The notes below the pieces were generated by a model. It saw only the letters and a program-made list of their open reading frames with translations. It did not search any database and was not told the origin of the DNA. The position numbers were made by a program, and so were the translations under genes. From Certhia americana (lineage: Eukaryota; Chordata; Aves; Passeriformes; Certhiidae), in assembly GCA_018697195.1 (NCBI GenBank), contig CM031858.1:87635277-87699276 (forward strand): a stretch of 64,000 nucleotides of DNA, written 5' to 3'. Below are positions 12,601 through 24,600 of this stretch, piece after piece; positions within the stretch are counted from its first letter, which is position 1, and the number at the start of each line of letters is the position of its first letter.

Positions 12601-15600
12601 TGGCAGAAACAGCAGGACATAGATGTTTGGCCACCCCTGCAAAAACTGTCTCATAAAACACCCACTAACATCAGATGCCAGGGGGAGTTTATGGCATAAC
12701 ACGGACTCCTCATGTCAGAAAAAAACAAGATTTTTTTTATCACTTAGAGTGTTGTTATTTTTTTACAGCTCTGGGCTGCCTAGATGACTAACTCTTCACA
12801 ACTAAACTAAAACTATATCATAACATTGTTGCAGCAGCTTCTGAAATTTTAAAAGGCAAAGCTGATTGAAATGCTAAATCTGAAAACCAAATCCCAGTCC
12901 CATAAGAAGATGGTGAGAGGTGATTAAAAAGCAAGCCAGTTGAAGATGAATGTTGATTTGATTTGGAGGTGGAAAAGCAGCAGCTTTTGACTATGAAGTG
13001 ACAAAGGTGTTCTAGCATATATAGGTAAAAATATATATGTATATGCTATACCTTGTTCATGCTGACGTGCAGGGCTGGCCATGGTCCAACTACCTTCACA
13101 CTCTCCGTTTCTATTTTCTTCAGATGAGAAGTTTCATCATAAAGAATGGGAAGTCCTGAGCTCAGTTCTAAAAGGATGCCCAAAAGAAAGAAAGAAAAAA
13201 CAGTCTGAAGGGAGGCTACAGAAGAACTGTGGAGCAAGACACTCAACTGCATTTGAAGAGACAGTGGTCGGCAAAGCATCTTCTCTGTAAGACCCTCTAA
13301 AATGTTTCATAATTATGCCTGTAGGGTTATTTTGCCTTTTTCTATTTAGCAAACAATTCCTCCCCCTCCTCCTTCTCACCCATCCTTTCATTTCAGCAGA
13401 GCTTTTGCCAGCTTTGGGCTAGATATTTCTCTCCTTACCTCCCTGCCGCCTCTACCCCCTCTATATTCTAAAACTTGGTTGACACCAGAGGAATTATTTA
13501 TGCAGCCAAGGTGCCACTCTCAAAACATGTGATGTGTAAAGAGATCAGAGTATAGCTTTTGGCTTCTCTCAGACATCTTTATTTATATGCCAGCCTCTTT
13601 AAGACTGTTGTCAGGAATTTGCTGTGCTTTGTCAACAGAGATTTTGAGCAAGCCACCGACACAGGAAGACAAGGAAAAAGCCCTGAAAGGTCTCTGTTAT
13701 CATCTTGGGGATGGTGTGGCACATATACACATATTTGCAAGTACCCTGAGAAAAATAAACTTCATCGTGTGATGATTTAACAAATCTCTGAGTCCTCCCA
13801 TACTTCTTTTTGCCATGGATTCTAGTTAATAACAGTTGGGAACAATCCAGTTCTGTGGAGTCTGATTCAAAGCCTACTGAAATCAATAAAAACCTTGCAC
13901 TGACTGCAGTTTGGTTTGGATCAGGTTCTTAAGCTGTCCTAAGAATATTAAATATTACTCACTCAAGATCTAATTCTACAGCTGTTTAAATATACATTAA
14001 GGGCTTTGCTGACTAGAGACAAATTGCTAAAACCAGCTTATAGGGATATAAGCAAAAATCTGGTTTTGGCATTAGTGAAACATTATCAGACCCTGAGGTA
14101 ATAATGTCCTAGAAAGGGTTACAATATCAGCATTGACCTCCTCTTGGTGGTCTTTCATCACAAGTTAGTGTTGCCAGAGTTCAGCATTTCTCACATCACA
14201 GCTGCTTCTGTTCATATGAGACTGTGAAACTGCCTGATATCCTGAGAATAAATTACCACAGCCATAAAATCAGACGTGATGATGGGGAGGTTTTTAAGAA
14301 ACATAATCATTCTATTTTCCTCCTAAGAAAGAAAATAAAGAAATAAAGAGGGGGGTGTGGGGGGGTGGGGGTGTGTGTGGGGTGCCTTGTTTAAATTATT
14401 CAAGTTTGCTATTATTTAAAACTGATTTTTAAGCTGGGGGGGGTGTTGCTTATTTAAAGGGAGAGGTCTGTAAGACAAGCAGGCCAGTTTAGCCTTTTAA
14501 CTCAACCTGAAAAACAAACAAAAGAAAAGGCAAAAAACTGAATTCCTACAAAAGGCACAAATTTCCTGAGTCAGCATTAAGTCTTGGCAAACCCAGGCTT
14601 TCGTTCCAAGAAAGGACCTGGCAGCACCATGGTTTTTCAAAGTGCTGTTTTCAGCCTGAATCTCAGACTGTGTTAGACCATTCTCTGCTCAGGGTTATGC
14701 AAGGACTTTTGTAGCGAGCTGCTCAGGAATAAAGGATGCCTTTTTTTGAAGTGATAACCTGCAAGCTCAGCCCAGAGTTTGAGAGGCAACCTGGGTCCCC
14801 TCTTCCCGTTCCTCATTTTCTGTCATAAAAATTCTGTGAGCTGCACTGCCTATGTGTTGGCATCTGCTCCCAGTGATAGCCCCAGCTGCTGCCAGTGAAT
14901 CTGCTCATGTGTACCTGGTAATCCATGCACGACCTTGCCATGCCAATTAGGCTCAGCCAGCAGCTCACCCTCTCTTCCCTGTAAGGCCAACTGCTGTTAC
15001 ATAGAGTGGGATTGGGGTTCTGGGATATGCTGTGGGAAGATCTGCTGCACCACAAGATGTGATCTGTGTGCATTAGCTTTCAGGTGAATAGTAGCACTGT
15101 GAGTACAAGAATTAGGCTGAATGCAGGAAAACAACATCTTCTGCTGAGCTGCCTTCATAAACACATACGTTCAGATTTGCTTCACTGGATTTCACTTCCT
15201 CCAGTAATTTAAGTGGACAAATTACTTGGAATGTGAAAAATCAGGCAGGTCTAGCCTGGGTTTGTTTTCTGTTTGTTTCTGTAACAAAGTCCTGTGCTGT
15301 GTGTTTGCTGGGAAACATGCACTAGCACTTAAAGGACCCTTGGCTGGGCATATTGTGGTTTCCCTCTCCCCTGCCCATGTCCTGTTAATTGCACTGGAAT
15401 TTTGGCATTTCTCAGAACAGATGTAAGTGGAAGAAAGGCAGATGCTTTCTCCCTCTCTCAGCCTGATGGAGGGTACATATCAGTGGGTCACTCCATGTTC
15501 CACTTCAGATGAATTCAAAATTGTCTCAGAGCTCAGTGATGAGTCCGGTCCATAGCAACTGGAACAAGTCACAAAACACCTGTAGTCCCATGGAAAAGTA

Positions 15601-18600
15601 CAAGGTAGGTTATGTGCTGGAGTCACCTCTGTCAGCCTTATGGGGAAGTTCCTGCTAGGATAGCATATTTGCCCCATGAGACCTTTTTGCTCTTCAGGCA
15701 TTTCCACTTGAGATATTTTGGTCACAAGCACCCTCTTTCCTAAGAGTGTCCCCAGTTTAGTGGCCACTTACTTCCTAGAAACACTTTCCCAGCACTGGCC
15801 TTTCCACACAGCCTCGAGTCAGACATCAGTCCCCCATGTCCTCACGTTCCTGAGGCAGACTGTTGATAGTGTTTCATCTCTGCCTGATTTTTTTCTTGTC
15901 CCACACACTGTGCCGTGTCCCCGATAAACAGCCAGTGGCCAGCGTGCTCCTAACCATTTCAGTACATGCACTGTGAATCTCTCCCACAGGCTCTCTACAA
16001 GAGTTTTCTCAGCTGAAATAGCCTGAGCAGCATTTTAATGAAACCATTAAAAACAAACCAACCCTAGTCCCCTGAGCACCAACCTTGAAAAAGCACTTAG
16101 ACCTGTCACCCCAAGCTGCAAATGAGTAAGTCTGATTCTGTTTTAAGGGAAGTCCTACTCAGACTGACACTGCTCTCACAGTGTAAACATGCCAGACATA
16201 ACCATGGACTGGCTTCTCAAGGGAAATCAGCTTTGCACCTCCAGCTGGATGCACAGGTGCCACATAGGATCAGAAACAGGTTGCAGTGGGGCAGCACAGC
16301 AGCTGCCCCAGCACACGGCATGCACAATTGCCTAAATAGCTCAGCTGGGAGCAGTCAGCATGGCTGCACCACAGCCTCCTCTTGCAGGTGTCCCATCCCT
16401 TTCCACTTACTTAGAGGAACTGGGAATTGACATTCAGTGCTACAGGCATTGGGCAGGAACCAGCACTGATTCTCTTCTGCACCAAATATTCAGTGTGGAC
16501 TAGTCTTCAGCAGACAAAGCGAAGAGAAAGGTTAATCTGTCTCCAGCAACAGGTGCCATACATGCCTTGGCTTCTGAAGTCCCCTTCAGAGTACGGCAGC
16601 TGCCAGACAGACCTAAGGATGCTGCTCCCTACCACCAGGGACAGGTTTGGGGGAGAAGGTTCACTCTGCCCATGTTTGGGGGAGGACATGGAGACTCCTG
16701 GGCCCCAGTTTCAACTCACTGGGCACAAAGAGAACTGCTCTTGATATTTGCCCTTATGCTCTTCTAGGCTTTTTCTGAGGTTATTTCTGCAATAAGGAGA
16801 AGCAGGAAAGCTGTTTGACCTGAGAGGAGACAGAGTGCTGGAATAAACACCCTGTGCTGTGTGGTTTTTGCTGTTTCTTTAATTACCTTGTGTTGTGCAG
16901 GTGGGCCCATGGCAGGGCTGGGGGTAGCTGGAGACCAGTAGCAGTGCTGGGGCTGAAGCTGGGGCACTGGAGTCTGACACGGAATTGTGTGCTGGATGGG
17001 GGGAGCCCTGGGGAGGGTGTCAGGGGAAGCTGGGCCAGCAGTGCCCTCTGGGTTGGGATACTCAGCAGCAGCATAGCTGGCTCTGAATGAATTTCCTGGC
17101 ATGCTTCAGCTCTAATTTGGGAAAGGAAAATATGGGCTGGCACACCCCCCAGAAAGGTCACTGCCTCTCACTGTGCCAGGCTGCCAGCCAGGAGAGGTTT
17201 TCCAGAACAGCCTTGCCAGCATCCCCCCCCCCCACCTGCATCCAGTCTGGCATCCCGGGTGGCCCTGCAACCTGGGATGGTCCCTGTGACCTGCAGGGAG
17301 GCCCAGCAGGTGCAGGGCCAGGGGAGCTGCCCAGCAGTCCCACTCCAGGACAGCTTGCACTCCCCTCCAGGGTGGTGCCAGTGGCTGCAGAGCAGGGCCG
17401 AGATACAAACACCTGTCAGTGGCACAGGAGCATCCAGCAGCCTGCTCTGCGCCTATATGGCTGGGTCAGGCAGGGGGTGGCCATGCTCTGTGTCAGCCCT
17501 GTGTGCTTCACAGCATGAAGGTACACTGGAGTGCAGTGTATAGTCAGTGGAAAACAACACATCTTCTGGAGGTTGCTCCTAAGGGAGTAGCTTCATTGAA
17601 AGCCTCAGCAAGGAAGTTGTATGACTGCTTAGGATTCCTTCCTGAAATGTCTACAATGCCTACCATTTTATTTCTTGCGCTTCTCTCCTAAATACTCTCA
17701 CACTCTCTTAGGGAAAGAAAATTGATTTTCTAAAACAAAGTCTGATTAAATTGCTTGTCCAGATAGATGCCTGTGCAGTACTGCCAAGGTGGGACAGCTT
17801 ATAGTCAGGATCACCCAGTACAGTCCAAGACCCTGGTTTCAGGAATTTAAAAATAACTGACCAGGGTGATAGATTCCAAAATGGATAGTTATCTCAGGGT
17901 CATTTATAGTTATGAAGGCAAAAACTGGGCAAGGGAAGAACTCATTGTTTCCTAGGGACAAGAAATACAATAGATTATATCTCGTTTTGCCCAGCATCTG
18001 AAATTCTTACCCAGCGTTAGCATCTGACACACTGCAGAGTGCAGAGATTGTAAATCTGGAGATCAGGAAGTAGAACTGCTCAATGACAGGGATGTTTCCC
18101 TTCCAGTTCCTGTGTAAACCTACAAATATTTGCCCAAGCTCTGTACCCTTAATAACGCCTGTACCCATTCAGCAGTAGCGACTTCCACTCAAAAACTCCC
18201 CAAGACTGCATCAGGAATGGATATGTCTCTGTCCTTGTTGCTTTGTACAAGCCAAGAATTTCTCCACTAAGAAAGCAAGAGTATTCCAGTCTTGGTAGCA
18301 AAAGCTTGAAATTGTTCTGATTACCCAAACTAAGAGCAAGATGCTGTATGTCCAGTGCTCCAAAATTTCTGCTGCCTGTGCCCAGACATGAAAACAAGAT
18401 TCAAACAACGAGGGCTGAGGGCCAGCTGGACAGATCAACAAAAGACAATAGGAGATGAGGGTAGGCTTGTGAAACTATATAAACAAAGAGTAACAATGAA
18501 AAAGGAGCCTGTGCCAAGTGGTTAGAGAGTCAGTATCTGTGACTAATGGGGTATTTGTTCAGCTGTGGAACACCTAACACCAAATCCCACAACCCTGTAG

Positions 18601-21600
18601 CAAACCAAGGAAATTGCAAATTTTGTTGCATTTGCACATACTACAAAGCTAGAAAATAATAACAGGAAGCACATTCTTCAAGGAGGACACCCAAAATGCA
18701 CACTGTTTTCCTTTCCTTTTCTTTGCCTCCTTGACTGAGACAAACCCGAAAGCAGCCCACAGTCACTGAAATAACAGTCACTGCAGTGGACTTACTGGTT
18801 GGGTTTGGAACTGCAGAAACAATGTCCTTGCTTTCAGGAGCAAGAGCACCATAATTGGCGTGGTGGTGGTGATGCCGATGATGGTGGTGGTGCCTTGCAG
18901 CCATTTTTGTGGTATATGGAGTTCCACCATTCTCCTCAATGCTGAACGGATGCAGATCGCTGTTGTTCAACGGATAGCTACAAAATAAATTCAGTTCAAA
19001 TTAGAGCAATAAACAGTAGCACCAATTGTAATTTTGGAGAGACAGAGTGAAAACTTTCTTGGGAAAAAATGCACAGCTTTTTTGTAAATAAAAATTTTAA
19101 TGAGTTATATCCCAAATCTTTAGAGTTTTTTATCTCCATGAGATTTATCTGATGAGGGGAAAGGATGCCTCTGCTTGTTGGTATGACTTTAAGATCAGAA
19201 CTATTTTTGATTTTACACATTACACAATCTCTGCTAGAATCTTTCCTGGGATAGGAAAGTCATCAAGCAGAAAACAATAACTCCTTTAAAGTGAAATTGT
19301 CCAAAGAGCAGAACAAGGAACAGTTTCAGAGTAACACTACATTCCTGAGAATGTTCAGGTCTCTAAATTTATGGTGCAAAATAGCTATATGAAAAAACTC
19401 TGACTTAGGGAAAAAAATTGAGAAGTAAACCAGTTCACAGATAACAACCTACAAAATAGCGCTAGGTCAAATATGAATTGTACCCATGCTGGTATGACTA
19501 GTTTGAGTTCTGGGTTTTTTTTTTTTTTGCATGTGTTTAGTTAGGAGATTAACTATAGTCAGTCTACAATAGCTGACAAATGAGGACACTTTGACATCAT
19601 CTCTAACTGAGAGGTGATAAATGACACTGCTGCGTTTTTTCATTAGCTTTAACTGATGCTGTTTCAGTTTATTGTTTGAAATTATAATGAATTTCTATAT
19701 ATGATATTTTCTGTCCATTCCAGCAACCAAAAAAAAAGACTGAAATAATTCTACATAGATATTGCAAATGACTTGAATGTGCTTTCCTCAGAGGAGTGCT
19801 TAAAATTTTTAAAAGGCTTTAACTTATTCTACAGTAGTCATTAGACAATAGTTGCACTAAATCAATCCATTTCAACAAAAGATGAATCCCCTGCCCATTT
19901 GAAATATGCTCAAGAAATTATATCTTCAGCTGCATGGCTTTTCAGTTTGCTTTTTTTAATAACAGCAGCCAAAAACCTGACAACATGAAATGAAGGCAAA
20001 CCGAATAATTAAAGGAACAATGAATAAATTATACCTAGGATACTTGCTACATATGTTCTCTGCAGATTACTTAGTGATTCAAAGCAAAATTAACCAGTCA
20101 TCTGCAAATAAACACATCTGTATCATTTCCAAAGTTATACTGAAACATGCAGCTAGGTACATCATCAATAACCACTGCCTTCTTAGTAACAACTTCAGAC
20201 AACATGAGGTTTCTGACTGGGTACTTATTGAATAATACTTTTATGCTGGTTACTTTTTGAAAGCAGGAGGCGGGGATGGGAATGTTCTGTGTATTAATCT
20301 TGGCAGGTTCCCGGCATGAAGCAACCACTGCCAATAAAGCCACTTCTGATGCCTTTTTTGCTTTAAGGAAACAATACAAATAGGTGTCTGATGCACAGGG
20401 GACAGCTTTTGTGAGCTCAGATAATCCAGGACTGGTCTGTCTTCAAACTGCACTATATCTTTACTGCTATAATCAAATCAAGCAAGTGCCTACAGGGGGA
20501 AAATAGTACAGGCTAATGAGATTGCACACTAATTGTAGCAGCTCTCCTGCACTTTCTCTTCAAGAGCCTTGGATCGGTGTGACATTTTTTGACTGAGAGG
20601 ATAGGTGGTTTTGTTCACATGGTTAAAACCCTGCTGGAAAATAAGATGTTTGGGGAGGGAGCCTCAGCACATCTTTTTTTTTTTTCCATCTGATTCAATA
20701 TTTTTCAAGACACAAAACCCTACATGTTGGGAGTTTCATTTCACCCACTGGCAGGCTGGTTCAGCAGATTTTCAATTGATCCTTTCAAAATGAATCTCAC
20801 CAAATCCTTACACTGACTCCTCACACCTATGGGTCTAAGGTATCTTCCATGCTGAAATGAGAAGGAGCTGAGCAGCTGAACTACTCGACTGAATTGACCT
20901 CTGACATGAGGGAAAATGTGCACCAAATTCTCTAGATGTATTTCTTGTCTGTCCAGAGAGGAGAGTAACATGTAAAATGTAAAATGCAGGGAGACCATTG
21001 TGTCAAAGAAGTAAAGAGCTAGCCCAGCAAAGCTGATGTTCAGCTGTGCTCTGAAATCCTTGAGGACAGCAGGTGACACAGCTCCAGACGGGGTGTCACT
21101 ACCCAGGCAGCGCGTTCCGATGTGAAATCCCACGTTCCAAGTGCTGGCCCGTGTAAAGGCATGTGCCCATCTGCACTCTTCCAGGGCTGACAGAAACTGG
21201 CAGATGTTGAGGCAAGCTCATCTCAGGGTCAGCCAGCTCTTGCACTTCTGACGCATATGAGGTTGGGCATTTGCACAGATACCCTCACTACCAAGGAGTT
21301 ACTGAACAATCAGAAACAGCAGGCCTTGCAGCAGCCCGAGAGCCTAGAAAAGCTGACAGTACCCAAACAAAAACGTCACAAGTAGTCCAAATCCCTTTTC
21401 TATGTACTCTCTCATATGCATTTTAGGAGCATATTAGGTATCTTGCTGTAGTTTCTACAAGGTGACATCATTATTATTATTATCATCTCATATCACATGT
21501 TTTTCACTTTTCTGTTCTTCCACTGTCTTAAATATAGAGACTTGACACCTTTCCACTCAATGCATCCTTTTGTTGCTAACTTTGCTTTCTATTGCTTGCT

Positions 21601-24600
21601 TCTATCTGGCTTACCTGAATAGAAAACGTGCTCATGTGTCTCTCCCAATCTATTGATGTAAATAAATCACTATTTTCAGTGAACCAACTTTTTGACCATA
21701 TACTACAGTATTCATACTCCTGACCTACAGGAATTCCTATTTGCTCTCCAAACATCAAGTAATTCTCTCAGACTATGTGCATTAAGTGGACAGATATGAG
21801 TTTTCATCCTTTCTCTTTCACCTGCCTTCTGGCCATCCTTGTATGCCAACGCCATACCTTTGGTTTACTTTTAAAACATCAATTGTCTGTCGTGAAGGTT
21901 TCCTCTTTTTCTGTGTGACTTTCTCAACAAGCTCCAGCTATTTCCTATATAGACAGCTCCTGTCCTTCAAGGAAAATGAGGCAGGGCTCTACAGGCAAGT
22001 AGTGCAAAGGAAGCAAACATTTCTTTCTTCTTTACCCCTCACTCAGGAAAAAGCACTCCTGAGGATTCAGTTTATGGAAGCTGAACCTTCAAAAAAGCCA
22101 CCCAGTGTTCACAAGGTTAATACTGCCTTTAGCCTCAAATTCTCAATTTCTTCCTTCTGACCAAAAAGGCAGCACATTAAGGAAAAAGGCAAATAACAAG
22201 TATCTACTAATTTCCTTTTCTATTTTACGATTTTCATTTACATTACTAGTCCTCTGTCTCAGTTTTATGCTCTTCACACTTTACCCAAAAAGCTATTTTC
22301 AGTTGGCATTCCTAGATTTCACGCGCTCTAGTCACCTACTGCTTTACCACACTATGTCTCTAGTATACAATTCACACACACAAGTATTAAGAGGACACAG
22401 TAAAATGGGGACCAGAAAAGTTTTTAATAGCCTTCAAAACCAAGCTACATGGGCCTGTATTACCTGAACTGAATCTCTAACACCTTCACTAGCAGAGACT
22501 CCATGACCCTCCTGTGCAATCAATTTCAGTGTCTCAGCACGTCTACACTTATTTCTTTGTTTATTCTGTCTCCTTTACTGCAATTTAAGCCACTATTTTA
22601 TCTCCCATCCATTACAGACATAGTGAGAAGGTTATTTCTTGCTACAGAAGCCAGTGTTTAAGAAAATAGCCCTTTACATCTCCCCTCAGGACCTGAAGAG
22701 CTCAGAATTCCTCAGTTGCCCCTCACAGGTTGCACACTCCCTACAGCTCTGAGACATCTTGCCATTCCACTCAACTGTCCCCTTCTCTGTTTCCAACATG
22801 TGGTGCTAAGAACTAGACACCCCATTCCAGTCGAGGCCTTGGAAACACATTTCAAAGAGGAAGGGTGGCTTCCCATGTCCTGCAGGATCTACTCCTGTTT
22901 ATACACTGGAACATGACATTTTTCTATATAGCCTGGGATTGTTGACTCATGTTTAACTTGTGATCCTCAAGAACATAAGATCCTCTCCTAAAGTGGCCAG
23001 GTTTCCAGCCCCACAACCTCATCTGTGACACATTACTCCTACCTAACACCAAACATTCCTCCTGAGCTGTGCGCCCTAATCTTTCTGACATCCTAACATC
23101 AATACCTGATCAGGACTTTTCTCTCATCCATGACAGGCCCAGTGTGCAAGGACTCCCATTTTGGTGTAACCCGTGAATGACAAGGGTTTTTTTAAAAAAC
23201 ATAATTGCCTTTCCATGCCATCCTCATAGCTGCCATCCTCAGTCTCCTGTATAGCTGTGTAGCCCTGCAGAAACATCTTCCACCTGTGTCCCAGAGCAGG
23301 CTTACTCCTACCTTCCCAGGCCCCTCTTTTCCCACTCTTCCTCTAGGCATCTTCCACCTGTCTGAAGTTACACTTGGAGAGCAAATGGTGGAGCTTTCTT
23401 CTCTCCTCTCCATGAGGAGGCTGGTGGGGCAATAGCAAAAAGCAGGCTCAAACTATCATTCCTCGTGGATGACTCTAAGAGTTTAGACCTTCCCTACTAT
23501 AGCTAAACAGTGGTTTAAAAAAATCCCAGGCTTCTAGGTCTGGTTGTGATAAGCAAGCTTCAACAATTACCACACCCACTTCTACATTCCTCCTGCACCA
23601 AACCACTGCAATTTTCCAGTATTTAAAAATCCTCAAACTTTCCACAAACATCTTCAGAACCACTCTCAATCCTCTCCCATCTGTAGCTCAGAGCAAGCCT
23701 GGTTGTGATTTGCACAGGTTTTGGCAGCAAAAAATCACACTGCTGGTGTTGGACTGAAAATGATGGGAGATATACCACCCATCGCTGTATCATTACAATA
23801 CCTTCTCCAACATCAAAATGGGCTTTAGATGTGCTCCCAAATGGCAGCCAAGGGAAGTGTTGCAGTGCCTGTTAACATATATGTGTATTCATGTGTGTAA
23901 TGGAAACAGCCATTGCATGTGAAACTTCAGTGTGGCAGCCAGGGGGAGGAGACTCAACAGCTGTGCTAAGCCAAACATTCAGTTTTGGGTTTAGTATCTC
24001 CCTTTTTTGGGGAGGGAGGAGGCTAGACTCTGGGTTAATTCCCTGCCCATGCTTCAAAAGCAGTTTTAAAAACCCCAAACAAATAAACCACAATGAACAT
24101 TTAGCTAAACTTCCTTTAGTCATATTTAAAATCTCACATACCACTTGTTTTGCTTTAGCATGGCAAGTGGCACAGAGAGAGAAGGAATTTTGAATTCTCT
24201 GAAAACATCCCTGTGGAGAGGAAAGAAGAGGAAATGTGGGGATAGGAAGAAGGTAGTACATGTGATTACCACTTAATGGCCAGGGCTATTGGACTGAAGC
24301 AAAAGACTTGACCCAGCATTACATGAGAAGTGAACACAGACCACATCAGACTGACGGCAATAACAGAGAGAGGGTGAACTTTCATTTTGCAGCCAAGGAC
24401 TGGGATACATAAAAGCAATCAGTATTGCTAAATAAAGGAAAACTGGGACCACTTAAACCAAACCTATGTTGTTTTTTCTTCCTGCACCATGTAATCAAGA
24501 TCTCTTTGCTGTCCAGAACTGGCTTCCTGAGCTGTATGAAGTGTAACTAAAGCTAACAGTGCAGTTACACTTCCATGCTCTGCTCTGACACCAGGATACC

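Larger units (their letters stand above)
3650..13051 (-). other. EPB41L4B: EPB41L4B intron
   Basis: 9.4 kb. It contains a CR1 3' end at 9203-9373, a small tandem repeat at 6038, a near-perfect palindrome at 6155, T runs at 7418 and 10035 and a TA repeat near 9023. No exon recognised. Confidence 0.82.

Noticed and set aside
13168..13279. Upstream methionine in the frame of the 13052 exon
   Set aside because: The upstream part is a pyrimidine-rich intron end (TTTCTTTCTTTCTTTTG) before the TTTTAG acceptor.
17087..17518. 143-codon plus-strand open frame in the GC-rich block
   Set aside because: Composition-driven: other frames on both strands are also open, there are no family motifs and no splice signals pairing with neighbours.
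18641..18795. Continuation of the His-rich exon frame past its donor
   Set aside because: A perfect GTAAGT sits at the end of the conserved part, and the phase there joins exactly to the 13167 exon; the extension resembles nothing.
20741..21133. 130-codon minus-strand open frame
   Set aside because: No recognisable motif, no phase-compatible splice sites with EPB41L4B exons, lies mid-intron.
23872..24261. 129-codon minus-strand open frame
   Set aside because: No motif and no splice pairing; overlaps a 100-codon frame on the other strand.
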